A program made the position numbers and the translations under genes. This document shows, piece after piece, positions 18,894 through 27,926 of a DNA stretch of 64,000 nucleotides. Where the stretch lies: NCBI GenBank assembly GCA_963741385.1, contig CAVUHO010000004.1, positions 62,001 through 126,000 on the forward strand. The letters are read 5' to 3'. Every line of letters starts with the position of its first letter. The first letter of the stretch is position 1. This DNA is from Sulfomarinibacter sp963741385 (lineage in GTDB: Bacteria; Acidobacteriota; Thermoanaerobaculia; Thermoanaerobaculales; Sulfomarinibacteraceae). Below the pieces are notes generated by a model, which saw only the letters and a program-made list of their open reading frames with translations, was not told the origin of the DNA and made no database searches.

Positions 18894-20227
18894 GCTCGAG
18901 CTTCCGCGGTTTTCTTGCCTTGGCGATCGAGGTGCTCCGTAGTGAAGGGCCACGTGCGGTGGCAAACCGGGCGCTCGACCGCCTGAGCGACGCCCGCCGG
19001 CTGCGATCGCTGAGACACTTGACCCGCGGCGACCTGCGCCTCGTAACGCAGCACCATCCACCGCCCGTGCTCAACGTGGTGTCCATCCCGCCGTCACCGA
19101 AGAGAGGCGGATCACAGATTCAAATGCTGGATCGTCTCGTGCAGGAGAGGTCGGTACGACCGGTGGGTCTGGCCTACCCCAAAGACGGGTCCGTTCTTCT
19201 CGAGGTGTGGACAGAGAGTGAATCCGGTTCGATCGCGCTTGACGCAAGGCAAGGAATCGCAGCCTCTGTTGCCGAGGCCGCCCGCCTGATCGCCACGGAC
19301 ACCGTTCACGTGGAGAACAACAACGGCCTACCGTTCGGCCTCATCCCAGACCTCGGAGATCGCGGCCTCCGCACAGTACTTTCCGTTCACGACTTTTCTT
19401 TGTTCTGCCGAAGACCTCACCTCATCGAGAGCACCACAGGGCGCTTCTGTGAATACTCCACGGACGACGATCGTTGCCGCGCCTGCCTTGCCCATGCCGA
19501 GGACGCGATCAAGACCTCACAAACAGACCATCGACGGGCGGCTGCCAGGATTCTCGAACAAGCGGACGCTGTGGTCTATCCGTCAGAGTTCCTTCAAGTC
19601 GCTCACGAGAAACTCTTCCCAGAGACCAACCATTCCGCAAAGTCCGTGGTGATTTCCCCAGCCACGTCGCGGATCCTTGCCCCGATCACGAGGCCTGCGA
19701 ATCCACCAGCGATTGCCTTCGTGGGCGGTTGTTACGAACACAAGGGAGGCACCTTGATCGGCCCGGTCATGGAACGCATCACGGCTGAGATCCCGGGGCT
19801 TCCTGCCTTTGTTTACGGCAATGGAGATCCTCGGTTGACACGAGAAGTTCGACGTATCAGCCGGGTGTGGGTCCGCGGCTACTATAGGCAGGGCAGTCTT
19901 CCCTCACTCCTGACCCGCGACCGCGTTACCGTCGCGGTGCTGCCGTCCATCTGGCCTGAAGCCTACGCCTTGGTGGTCGACGAATGTCTGGCATCCCACG
20001 TGCCGGTGGTGGCGTTCGATCTCGGGGCCGTCGGCGAACGGCTGAGAGCCTGGGGCACCGGCCGTCTGGTGCCGCCCAATGACGGTGCCGACGGGCTGGC
20101 GAAGGCGATCCTCGAGGTTCTGGCGAACCCGCCAGACGTCTCGAGGGCCGTTATCGACCACCTCCCCCGCCCGGACGAAGCCGCACGCAGGCACATCTCC
20201 CTCTATCAGCGGATGGGCCCGGGTTGA
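18890..20227 (+). CDS. family 4 glycosyltransferase
   Basis: 445 residues from GTG 18890, overlapping the preceding stop in GTGA. An N-terminal helix (about 1-50) precedes the GT4 fold: SIPPSPKRGGSQIQ, LSVHDFSLFCRRPHL, an intermediate Cys cluster (DDDRCRACLAHA), then AIAFVGGCYEHKGG and the C-terminal PSIWPEAYALVVDECLASHV with the E-x7-E-like sugar-nucleotide site. It is part of the coupled + strand run 16755-24475. Confidence 0.85.
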   Translation: MSSSFRGFLALAIEVLRSEGPRAVANRALDRLSDARRLRSLRHLTRGDLRLVTQHHPPPVLNVVSIPPSPKRGGSQIQMLDRLVQERSVRPVGLAYPKDGSVLLEVWTESESGSIALDARQGIAASVAEAARLIATDTVHVENNNGLPFGLIPDLGDRGLRTVLSVHDFSLFCRRPHLIESTTGRFCEYSTDDDRCRACLAHAEDAIKTSQTDHRRAAARILEQADAVVYPSEFLQVAHEKLFPETNHSAKSVVISPATSRILAPITRPANPPAIAFVGGCYEHKGGTLIGPVMERITAEIPGLPAFVYGNGDPRLTREVRRISRVWVRGYYRQGSLPSLLTRDRVTVAVLPSIWPEAYALVVDECLASHVPVVAFDLGAVGERLRAWGTGRLVPPNDGADGLAKAILEVLANPPDVSRAVIDHLPRPDEAARRHISLYQRMGPG

Positions 20228-20243
20228 TACCGTATCGGGTACG

Positions 20244-20729
20244 ATGAGAGCTGAGGAAGAGGCTGTGGAAGAAGCATCCAAACCCCAGTTCGGTAGCGGC
20301 CGGCTCGCCGCGGAGCATCTCGATCTGCACCTCCGTTTGGTCGAAACCAGGGAGCGGATGGCCGCGATCTGTGCGGACCGATTCAGCCATCCCCAGGTCG
20401 CAGCGAGGGCGCGCCAATGCGATCGGCACCCGAGCGACCCGCTCGAGGACCAGCGCAACAGGAGACTCCTCCGCGACCACCTCGACATGTGCCAGGCCAT
20501 CGCGTCATCGCTTCCGTGGCGGGTGATCGAACTCGCCGCGCGACCGTCTCATCGAACGATGGTCAATCCTATAACGGCAATCTCGCCATCCGGGATCGAG
20601 GCGATCACCGATCCCGCGGAGATCCGACGTCGTCTGGACGAGTCCGGAGAGTATCTGGCTCGGGTCATGGGGTCACAAAGTTGGAGATGGCTTCAGGGTA
20701 TGCGGAATGTATTCGGGAGGCGTTGGTGA
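20244..20729 (+). CDS. hypothetical helical protein in glycosyltransferase operon
   Basis: 161 residues from ATG 20244, 16 nt after the GT4 stop. It is rich in Glu, Arg and Leu with several amphipathic helices (HLDLHLRLVETRERMAAICA, ALPWR-like segment SSLPWRVIELAARP) and ends MGSQSWRWLQGMRNVFGRRW, a basic aromatic tail that could sit on a membrane surface. No enzyme motif or signal peptide. It is coupled to the next small gene by GTGA. Its position between GT4 and GT2-GT4 genes suggests a scaffolding or membrane-targeting accessory. Confidence 0.6.
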   Translation: MRAEEEAVEEASKPQFGSGRLAAEHLDLHLRLVETRERMAAICADRFSHPQVAARARQCDRHPSDPLEDQRNRRLLRDHLDMCQAIASSLPWRVIELAARPSHRTMVNPITAISPSGIEAITDPAEIRRRLDESGEYLARVMGSQSWRWLQGMRNVFGRRW

Positions 20730-21046
20730 GTTCAGGAGACGACCGGGACCGGCAGATCGCCGAGCTGTGCGAGCAGGTGGCGGCATTAGAGGAGATCGTC
20801 CGCCGTCGCTCGGATGAGCTGCGCCTCATCCAGAAGCTCGCCTGCCCGAAGGACCGGCTCATGATCGGGTCGATCTTCGACGGCGGCGCGATGCGCGAGA
20901 TCCAGCTGGCGTCGATTGACGAGTATTACGCGATGGGCTGGTTCCCGGAGACCACCCACTTTCTCCCGTCGAGCGTCGAGGCGGCGCTCGACGACGCGTG
21001 GCAGAGCGCGCCCGCGCGCCCGGCCGATCTGGAGAAACCGACGTGA
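20726..21046 (+). CDS. small coiled-coil protein in glycosyltransferase operon
   Basis: 106 residues from GTG 20726 (GTGA overlap with the preceding gene); its own stop overlaps the next GTG in the same way. The N-terminal half is a heptad-patterned helix (RQIAELCEQVAALEEIVRRR) and the second half is a non-repetitive segment (IDEYYAMGWFPETTHFLPSS). Strict start/stop overlap on both sides means it is co-translated with the following GT2-GT4 enzyme, probably in equal amounts. Function unknown. Confidence 0.6.
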   Translation: MSSGDDRDRQIAELCEQVAALEEIVRRRSDELRLIQKLACPKDRLMIGSIFDGGAMREIQLASIDEYYAMGWFPETTHFLPSSVEAALDDAWQSAPARPADLEKPT

Positions 21047-22896
21047 TCCGGCCGGTGACCCTGATCGTCCTCACCTGGAACCGGTGGGCGCTGACGCGGA
21101 AGTGTCTCGAAACCCTGCGCGAGACCCGGCTCGACAACGCCGAGGTTCTGGTTGTTGACAACGGATCAACCGACGAAACCCGGGAAAAGCTCGCCGAGCT
21201 CGACTGGGTGCGGACGCTGCTGCTGCCCGAGAACCGCGGGTTCGTTCGCGGTAACAACGCAGGGATCGAGGCCGCCGACCCAAGCTCCGACATCGTCCTG
21301 CTCAATAACGACCTCGTGTTCACTCAGAACGACTGGCTCGAGCGGATGCGCGGTTGTGCGGCTGAAACCCCGGCAGCCGGCGTCATCGGATGCCGGCTCG
21401 TCCTTTCCGATTCGCGCTTGCTGCACGCCGGGACCTACATCCTCCCCGACACCTTCTGGGGCCAGCAGATCGGCTCGTTGCAGGAGGACGTCGGTCAGTA
21501 TTCGTCTGACCGCGATGTCCAGGGGATCGTCTTCGCTTGTGCCCTGATCAAGCGCGAGGTCATCGAAGCCATCGGAGGTTTGAGCGAGGACTTCGAGTCG
21601 TACTTCGAGGACACAGACTACTGTCTTCGGGCCGCTGCAGCGGGCTTCTCCACCATGGTGTGCGGCGGCGTCACGCTGGTGCACGACGAACACGGGTCGA
21701 CCTCCGGCCAGGACGAGACCCGCAAGAAACTCTTCGCGACCAGCCAGCGGGTTTTCACCAAGAAGTGGCGCCGAAGCCTCGAGGGGAGCTACCGCCACAG
21801 ACTGATGTGGCAGTCGATCATGAACTTCCCGTCCGGCTACGCGGCCAGCTGCCGCAAGTTCCTGCTCGCACTCGAGGACCTCGGCGTCCACACCGCCTAC
21901 CGTTATGTCTACGGACCCGGGACGGTGTTCCCGGTTCCGGAACCGGAGAACTCCGGCGACTACCACCTCAACGTCATCAGTTCGCGACCAGTGTCGGGAG
22001 CCCAGCGAAAAATCGGCGTGGTATACGGGCAGGGCGACGTCTTCGCCTCGAACCGCGGCAAGTACAAGATCGGTTACACCATGCTCGAAGTCGACGGCTT
22101 TCCGGACGAGTGGGTCCGGCAGGCGAACATGATGGACGAGGTCTGGGTTCCCAGCGAATTCAACCGCGAAGGCATGGTGCGCTGCGGCGTCAACCGTCCC
22201 ATTCACGTCATGCCGCTCGGCGTCGACTGCGATTTCTTCTCGCCGCAGATCAGGGCACATCGGGACCCCAACGACGACTTTGTCTTCCTCGCCAATCTCG
22301 AGTGGGGTGAGCGCAAAGACCCCCAGCTGATGATGCGGATCTTCAACGACGAGTTTCGCGCCGAGGAACCCGTCAAGCTGCTGTGCAAGATCATGAATCG
22401 CGACCCCGGGGTTCAGCTGAAAGAGGAAATTCGAAGACTGGAGCTCCAATCCCGCGGTGGACGCATCGTCTTCATGATCAATCGTGAGTTCCCCTACTAC
22501 CAGCTGGGGTCACTTTATCGGTCGGTCGACTGCCTGGTTTCCGCCGGACGAGGCGAGGGCTGGGACATGCCGCTGATGGAAGCCATGGCCTGCGGCCTGC
22601 CGACCATCGCGACTGACTGGGGCGCCCACACTCAGTTCGTGACCGAAGCCAACTCTTTTCCCCTCCGCATCAAGGGCACCATCCCCGCAAGAGCCAAGTG
22701 CCCATACTATGCGGGATTCCAGTGGGCCGACCCGGACCCGGACCACCTCCGCCATCTCCTTCGCCACGTCTACGACAATCGCGAGGAGGCACGCGCCGTC
22801 GGCGAATACGCGGCTTCCGAAATGGCCCGGGATTGGACGTGGAAAAGGGCGGGCGCGAAAATTGTGGATCGCCTCGATGAAATCGCAGCCGACTGA
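21043..22896 (+). CDS. bifunctional GT2-GT4 glycosyltransferase
   Basis: 617 residues from GTG 21043. GT2 domain (about 1-230): VTLIVLTWNRWALTRKCLET, VVDNGSTDET, LLNNDLVFTQNDW, then FESYFEDTDYCLRA. A linker is followed by a GT4 domain (about 315-612) with WVPSEFNREGMVRCGV, VMPLGVDCDFFSP and a donor site GRGEGWDMPLMEAMACGLPT. The GT4 half has the E-x-W-D-M-P-x-x-E-A arrangement of mannosyl/glucosyl-type GT4 enzymes. It is co-translated with the small coiled-coil gene. A second fusion of the same architecture lies at 16755-18893, but the sequences differ clearly. Confidence 0.9.
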   Translation: MIRPVTLIVLTWNRWALTRKCLETLRETRLDNAEVLVVDNGSTDETREKLAELDWVRTLLLPENRGFVRGNNAGIEAADPSSDIVLLNNDLVFTQNDWLERMRGCAAETPAAGVIGCRLVLSDSRLLHAGTYILPDTFWGQQIGSLQEDVGQYSSDRDVQGIVFACALIKREVIEAIGGLSEDFESYFEDTDYCLRAAAAGFSTMVCGGVTLVHDEHGSTSGQDETRKKLFATSQRVFTKKWRRSLEGSYRHRLMWQSIMNFPSGYAASCRKFLLALEDLGVHTAYRYVYGPGTVFPVPEPENSGDYHLNVISSRPVSGAQRKIGVVYGQGDVFASNRGKYKIGYTMLEVDGFPDEWVRQANMMDEVWVPSEFNREGMVRCGVNRPIHVMPLGVDCDFFSPQIRAHRDPNDDFVFLANLEWGERKDPQLMMRIFNDEFRAEEPVKLLCKIMNRDPGVQLKEEIRRLELQSRGGRIVFMINREFPYYQLGSLYRSVDCLVSAGRGEGWDMPLMEAMACGLPTIATDWGAHTQFVTEANSFPLRIKGTIPARAKCPYYAGFQWADPDPDHLRHLLRHVYDNREEARAVGEYAASEMARDWTWKRAGAKIVDRLDEIAAD

Positions 22897-22903
22897 GGCT
22901 CGG

Positions 22904-24475
22904 GTGAAACTGTACCGGTTCGCCGGTGTGACTATCGCGTGTGCATTGGTTCTCCTCCACCTTCTCATGCCCATGCTGACGTCCGGCGGCGACGCCGTTC
23001 CCGGAGACCTCGGCGACTCGCGGCTCAACAACCTCATCCTCGAACACGGGTATTTGTCACTTCTCGGGTACTATGAATATTCGAGCCCCGGTCAGTTCTT
23101 TCCGGTACAGAATACACTCTATTTCAGCGAGAATTTGTTAGCCAGTCTTCTTTTTTACGTCCCTTTCAGAGAACTCGGGATAACGGAGATGGCTTCATTT
23201 CAACTCATGCTTATCGTGACAATTCTATTAAACACTATTTCTTTTTATTTTTTGTTATCAATTCTCAAGATCGATCAATGGATATCGCTCCCGATTGTAT
23301 TCTTTTCTCTGTCATTCTTCGGCTGGATTTCTCAACTCGTCCATCCACAGCTTCTCCCAGTTTATCCTTTTATTTTGTCTCTCAGTTTCTTATTTTCTTG
23401 GATCGAAACGAGCAAATTTAAGCATTTGACGTTCTTTCTTGGATCACTTGTATGGCAACACCTATCAAGCATTTACCTCGGAGTATTTTCAACGTGTATT
23501 GCAATATCACTTGTTTCAATTTTGTTTTTTTTCTCAGAATCTACGAAAAGAAACATCATCAAGTCTGTAAAGAGAGATTTCAAGAAGATTGTGCTGGTGG
23601 TGTCGACATGTGTGCTCTCTCTCATATTGCTCTATCGTCCGTACGCCTCAATTTCGAGCAACCATGGAACGAACCCAATCCAAGACATTGAAACGCTCTC
23701 ACCAACGTTCGGAAGTTGGTTTTCGGCACCCGAACAGAGTTACTTGTACGGGAAACAGTCGTTCGTTCGCGACGCCTCGATTCCGGTTGAGGTTCAGCTC
23801 TTCGGAGGGTGGCTGATCTGGCCGATCCTCGCGGCGATCTTCTGTTTTCCAGGCAGATTCGGAGCCTGCAAAAACTACCCGGCGGCGCTGGCAATGGTGT
23901 GCACCATCATGCTCGCAATGGCGGGAATCACTGCGTGGCACCTGAGCGGCGGGCTCTGGTCGCCCTATCTTGCTCTGTGCAGGGTGTTCCCCGCGTTGAA
24001 GGCGATTCGGGCAGTGGGCCGGATCTCGCTGCTCCTGCATATTCTGGCCGGCACTTCAGCAGCCGTCCTTCTGCAGTGCCTGGCGGATCGCAGGAACCGC
24101 AATTTTCGAATCGCGGCTGTGGCGCTGGCATTCGCGATGGCGGTGGAGGGGCTGTCAACCCCGGGCCTGAGCTTCTCGAAAACCGCCGCTGAACAGCGCC
24201 TGGAACCTTTGCTCGCCGGAGTTCCAGACGGCAGTGCACCTGCGATCATCGCCTATCTGACGCGGCCGGACACAGAGCCCGTCCTTTTCTCCCATCTCGA
24301 CGCCTGGATGGCCGCCATGCGTCGGCGAACAGTAACGGTCAATGGGTACAGCGGCCGCTACCCGGAATCCCACGAGGCCTTCTACAACCGGCCCGACCGG
24401 GCGACTCTCGCCGAGCTCCTGGCACGGTTCGGCATCGACCCCGCGCGGGTGATAGTCGTTTACAGCGATCGTTGA
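22904..24475 (+). CDS. multi-spanning membrane protein (GT-C/polymerase-like), low-GC centre
   Basis: 523 residues from GTG 22904, which has GAGG 5 nt upstream; ATG 22877 inside the previous gene is an alternative. The N-terminus (GDLGDSRLNNLILEHGYLSL, then a FPVQNTLYFSENLL segment) matches a family of large bacterial membrane proteins with a D-x-R/N motif after the first helix, found in glycan loci and thought to be GT-C-like. About 11 hydrophobic segments follow, then a soluble C-terminus. Bases from about 23050 to 23650 are strikingly AT-rich compared with both ends of the same gene and with the rest of the locus. It ends the + strand run. Confidence 0.7.
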   Translation: MKLYRFAGVTIACALVLLHLLMPMLTSGGDAVPGDLGDSRLNNLILEHGYLSLLGYYEYSSPGQFFPVQNTLYFSENLLASLLFYVPFRELGITEMASFQLMLIVTILLNTISFYFLLSILKIDQWISLPIVFFSLSFFGWISQLVHPQLLPVYPFILSLSFLFSWIETSKFKHLTFFLGSLVWQHLSSIYLGVFSTCIAISLVSILFFFSESTKRNIIKSVKRDFKKIVLVVSTCVLSLILLYRPYASISSNHGTNPIQDIETLSPTFGSWFSAPEQSYLYGKQSFVRDASIPVEVQLFGGWLIWPILAAIFCFPGRFGACKNYPAALAMVCTIMLAMAGITAWHLSGGLWSPYLALCRVFPALKAIRAVGRISLLLHILAGTSAAVLLQCLADRRNRNFRIAAVALAFAMAVEGLSTPGLSFSKTAAEQRLEPLLAGVPDGSAPAIIAYLTRPDTEPVLFSHLDAWMAAMRRRTVTVNGYSGRYPESHEAFYNRPDRATLAELLARFGIDPARVIVVYSDR

Positions 24476-24514
24476 CGCGAGCTCTTTTGACTCTCGTCGG
24501 AGTCTGAAGCGCGA

Positions 24515-26083
24515 TCAGGGGACTCTCGAAGACCAGCGCGTCAGATTGCCGGATTCAAATCCGTCTTCGAAGACTAAGCTCGCCGAGACGAAGGCGTGGT
24601 TGTGCTGGTCGCGACGGAACGCCGGCCAGTGCTCGGACGGGTCGTTCAGCGAGGAGAAATCCCAGGCATAAATCGTCCCCGAAGTTCCATTGCTGCCGGC
24701 GCCGGCCACGATCAGCTCGACGTCGCCGTCCCCATCGAGATCGGCAACTGCCGGCGAACTGGCGACAGTGTAGGACGTCTGCAGGTTGAACTCCCCTGGT
24801 CCGGGCGGCCAACCGTCCATGCTGAGCTGGTTCCCGCTCGCGTCCCAGACCACGAGTTCCCAATTGGAGGCCAAAATGACTTCGGGAACCATGTCACCGG
24901 TGATGTCGGCGATGATCGGTGACGCCGGGGTTTGATAGCTGACAGTAGAATCCGGACCGGCAGGGGTTACCGGGCGCACCGGCCATCCCGCGAGGACCGA
25001 CCCGTCCCCGGAGAGCGCGTGGACCTCACCGCCCTCGGTGTCTTCGGGATCCTGGGTGTTGATCACCACGTCGAGCACGCCATCGCCGTCCAGATCACCC
25101 AGCGCTGGCGAGGCGAAGGCATACGTGCCGGGGATGCCCACCGGCCAACCTTCGAGCTCGCTGCCGAAACGGTCCCAGGCGTTGATGTACTCGCCCACCC
25201 CGAGGTGGTTGTTTCCGCCCGGAGCGCAGGCCGGATCGGGCCAGCACCGGCCCGTGCCGACGACGATGTCCAGATGCCCGTCGCCGTCGATGTCGCCGAG
25301 CGCGGGCGACGAGAAAATCACCTCGTCGATCTGGATTGGGAAGCCTGTGAGCTCGCCACCGTTGTGGTGATAGACGTGCAGGATGCCGCCGTCCTCGGTT
25401 CCAAACGCCGGCTCAAAGTGCGAGTCGACCCCAATCACGATCTCTGGGAAACCGTCCTCGTCGACATCTCCGATGGCCGGGGAGGACCACACGGAGTCGC
25501 GAACGAAGGTCTCCCACACCAACGAACAGTCATGGTTGATCACACGTACGTAGCCGTCCCACGCTCCGAATGCGATTTCCAACTGACCCTGGTCGTTGAA
25601 GTCCAACTCGGCAACCGCAGGCGACGAGTGCACGCCGTCCCGCCAACCGTCATGCGCGAAGTCGCCGGTCTGAAAGCTGCACTGCAACACACCGTTGTGA
25701 CTGATCACGTACAGTCCGCCATGGCTGGCCGGCGTCGACGTGCTGCCCGCACCGATCACAACTTCTGGTTGCCCGTCTCCGTCCACGTCTGCGATCGCTG
25801 CCTTGCCGCTGACGCCCATCTCACCGGTGTCGTAGTCCCATAGCTTGACCCCCGCAGAGGTGTAGGCGTGCACCTTGCCATCGATCCCGCCCACGACGAT
25901 ATCAGGCAACCCGTCGTTATTCAGATCACCGAGCGCGACGGAGCTGGACTGAACCCGCTCGCCGTTCACGGCAACAGGGAAACCGACTTGGAACGATGGC
26001 GTGGCGGCGTCTATTGCGGAGACAGCGGTGCCTGTCAGCACCACCACCAATATCGCGCACCTCACTGCCCTCGAATAGCTCAC
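24515..26083 (-). CDS. secreted FG-GAP/VCBS beta-propeller protein with GFESG tail
   Basis: 522 residues from GTG 26083 (GAGG 6 nt upstream); ATG 26134 would add 17 residues before the signal peptide. Residues 8-27 form the signal peptide. Seven Ca-binding-type repeats follow (DLNNDGLPDIVVG, DVDGDGQPEVVIG, DVDEDGFPEIVIG, DIDGDGHLDIVVG, DLDGDGVLDVVIN, DITGDMVPEVILA, DLDGDGDVELIVA), consistent with a seven-bladed propeller. The protein ends VFEDGFESGNLTRWSSRVP; in my experience this short tail recurs on exported proteins of a few lineages and may be a sorting or anchoring signal. It sits between the + glycosyltransferase run and the exporter, possibly as a surface-exposed binding protein. Confidence 0.85.
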   Translation of the reverse strand: MSYSRAVRCAILVVVLTGTAVSAIDAATPSFQVGFPVAVNGERVQSSSVALGDLNNDGLPDIVVGGIDGKVHAYTSAGVKLWDYDTGEMGVSGKAAIADVDGDGQPEVVIGAGSTSTPASHGGLYVISHNGVLQCSFQTGDFAHDGWRDGVHSSPAVAELDFNDQGQLEIAFGAWDGYVRVINHDCSLVWETFVRDSVWSSPAIGDVDEDGFPEIVIGVDSHFEPAFGTEDGGILHVYHHNGGELTGFPIQIDEVIFSSPALGDIDGDGHLDIVVGTGRCWPDPACAPGGNNHLGVGEYINAWDRFGSELEGWPVGIPGTYAFASPALGDLDGDGVLDVVINTQDPEDTEGGEVHALSGDGSVLAGWPVRPVTPAGPDSTVSYQTPASPIIADITGDMVPEVILASNWELVVWDASGNQLSMDGWPPGPGEFNLQTSYTVASSPAVADLDGDGDVELIVAGAGSNGTSGTIYAWDFSSLNDPSEHWPAFRRDQHNHAFVSASLVFEDGFESGNLTRWSSRVP

Positions 26084-26308
26084 CTTTGACCTCACATTGT
26101 GGGAACACCGCTGTTCGACGGCACGTACAAGCATCGGGCCACCTTCCGACGAGGAGTCCGTCCTCGCGCGCCGCCCTCACTTCATCAAGAATATCGCGGG
26201 GCGGGGGTGTGATCGGCGCGCTGGCCGGGGTTTCACATTTCTTCGACATTCAGCAGGCGGCGCGCGGGACCGGGTGTGAACATGAGCAGGATGCTGGCGG
26301 CCCGCCCT

Positions 26309-27094
26309 TCAGGCAGGGCGATCGTTTGATGCCGCCCAGTCGCGGTAGGCTTCGACAACGGCGGAAGTGTCTCCGGATGCCGCAACCCTGCCGTCGGCAA
26401 TCCACAGAGATCGATCGCACAGCGTCTGGACCGAACCGAGATCGTGGGAAACGAAGAAAATTGTCACACCGCGAGTCCTGAAGTCGTCCATGCGCTGGTG
26501 GCACTTGCGCTTGAAACGCTCGTCACCGACGGACAGCACCTCGTCGAGCAAGAGGACCTGCGCGTCCACGGTGGTGGCGACCGCGAATGCGAGTCTGGCG
26601 ACCATGCCGGTCGAGTAGGTGCGAATCGGCTGGTCGATGAAATCGCCCAACTCCGCGAAGTCGACGATCTCGTCCATGCGCCGGTTCATCTCCCGTTGCG
26701 ACCGCCCCAACAGGGCGCCGTTGAAGACGATGTTCTCGCGACCCGTCAGCTCCTGTTCGAATCCGATGCCGAGTTCGATGACCGGCGCGACCCGGCCGCG
26801 GACGATCGCAACCCCCGACGAGGGCTGAAGGATGCCGGCGGCGATCCGCAAAAGCGTTGATTTCCCAGCCCCGTTTCGGCCGATGACTCCGATCGCCTCA
26901 CCCCTGGCCACCGAGAAACTCACCCCGTCGAGGGCTTGGACGGCGTTGTGGCGCGCGCCCCGGTTGGTCGCCAGCCGGATGATCCACTCCTTGAGGGATG
27001 CAATCCGACCCTCGGACGAAACCCGGAACTGAAGCGAGACATCCCGGAACTCGATGACCGGATCGTCCGGTACGGCGGCCTCACAGGTGCTCAT
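26309..27094 (-). CDS. polysaccharide ABC exporter ATP-binding protein (KpsT/Wzt type)
   Basis: 261 residues from ATG 27094. Walker A is GRNGAGKS, the signature is YSTGM (the form usual in KpsT/RfbE/Wzt), Walker B is VLLLDEVLSVGD and the switch His lies in FFVSHD. The ATG lies inside the permease gene (14-nt overlap), so the two are coupled. It lacks the C-terminal carbohydrate-recognition domain of long Wzt proteins. It should power export of a lipid-linked glycan across the inner membrane with the permease encoded upstream. Confidence 0.92.
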   Translation of the reverse strand: MSTCEAAVPDDPVIEFRDVSLQFRVSSEGRIASLKEWIIRLATNRGARHNAVQALDGVSFSVARGEAIGVIGRNGAGKSTLLRIAAGILQPSSGVAIVRGRVAPVIELGIGFEQELTGRENIVFNGALLGRSQREMNRRMDEIVDFAELGDFIDQPIRTYSTGMVARLAFAVATTVDAQVLLLDEVLSVGDERFKRKCHQRMDDFRTRGVTIFFVSHDLGSVQTLCDRSLWIADGRVAASGDTSAVVEAYRDWAASNDRPA

Positions 27095-27914
27095 AAAACC
27101 CCCGTGACAGCCGGTGGAAGGAGTACCACCCGATGACGAGCGAGCAGCACGCCGTGGCCACCGACCCCGCGACGATGTGGAGGTCCGGAAGCACGCCGTT
27201 GTAGACCGGGTCACGAGCCAGCTTGAAGAGCTGCGTGAGCGGATTGATGCGGATCAGCCACAGAAACCGGGGGGGAATGATCTCGATCGGATAGATGATC
27301 GGCGTCAGGTACATCAGCGCCATGGTCGCAGCCTGATACATCTGCGACACGTCTTCGAAGTAGACCGCCAGCGCCGACAACAGCAGCGACACGCCGAGCG
27401 TGAAGACCGCGATGATGACGAACGCCACCGGCAGGAAGAGCACCGTCGGACGAATCGGCGCGCCGCGTACGAGCATGATCACGAACAAGGGGAGGTATGC
27501 AAGGCAGAGGTTCGCGAGCCCGGACAGGGTCGTCGAGATCGCGAAGATAGAGTTCGGGATCCTGACTCTCTTGAGCAACATGGCGTTCCACGACAGGCTC
27601 GTCATGGACTGGACCGTGGTTTGGGCGAAGAAGCCGAAGACCAGGTACGCCGAGAGAAAGTACACTTCGTAATGGGAAATCCCCTCGAAACGAAAGATCT
27701 TGGAGAAAACAATCGTCAAGATGACCATCAGGATGAGCGGATGGAGCATCGTCCAAAAAAAACCGATGACGGAGCGCTTGTAGCGAACGGTAAGGTCCCG
27801 TCGAACCAGATTCAAGACCAGATTCGAGTTCTCAAACAGCTCTCGGATTTCCTTGCGGGTGCTGAACTTCGAGTCGGCGGAGTTGACGAGTACCGGCGTT
27901 TCTGAGATTGGCAC
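27081..27914 (-). CDS. ABC-2 type polysaccharide exporter permease (Wzm/KpsM type)
   Basis: 277 residues from GTG 27914. A cytoplasmic N-terminus with the amphipathic LVRRDLTVRYKRSVIGFFWT is typical of Wzm/KpsM; six hydrophobic segments follow. The conserved MYQAATMALMYLTPIIYPIE loop and RINPLTQLFKLARDPVYNG segment of the family are both present. It forms the channel for the ATPase encoded directly downstream. A TAGTAT box lies 6 nt before the start codon, suggesting the operon begins at the start codon itself. Confidence 0.92.
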   Translation of the reverse strand: MPISETPVLVNSADSKFSTRKEIRELFENSNLVLNLVRRDLTVRYKRSVIGFFWTMLHPLILMVILTIVFSKIFRFEGISHYEVYFLSAYLVFGFFAQTTVQSMTSLSWNAMLLKRVRIPNSIFAISTTLSGLANLCLAYLPLFVIMLVRGAPIRPTVLFLPVAFVIIAVFTLGVSLLLSALAVYFEDVSQMYQAATMALMYLTPIIYPIEIIPPRFLWLIRINPLTQLFKLARDPVYNGVLPDLHIVAGSVATACCSLVIGWYSFHRLSRGFYEHL

Positions 27915-27920
27915 CTCGAA

Positions 27921-27926
27921 ATACTA
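27921..27926 (-). promoter_or_regulatory. putative -10 box for ABC exporter operon
   Basis: TAGTAT on the minus strand, 6 nt before GTG 27914. The spacing would place the transcription start on or next to the start codon (leaderless mRNA). No convincing -35 was seen. It belongs to the recurring pattern described in the findings. Confidence 0.4.

Noticed and set aside
25926..26249. 107-codon minus strand frame across the start of the FG-GAP gene
   Set aside because: Only its first 50 codons lie outside the FG-GAP gene, and no motif or ribosome-binding site supports it.
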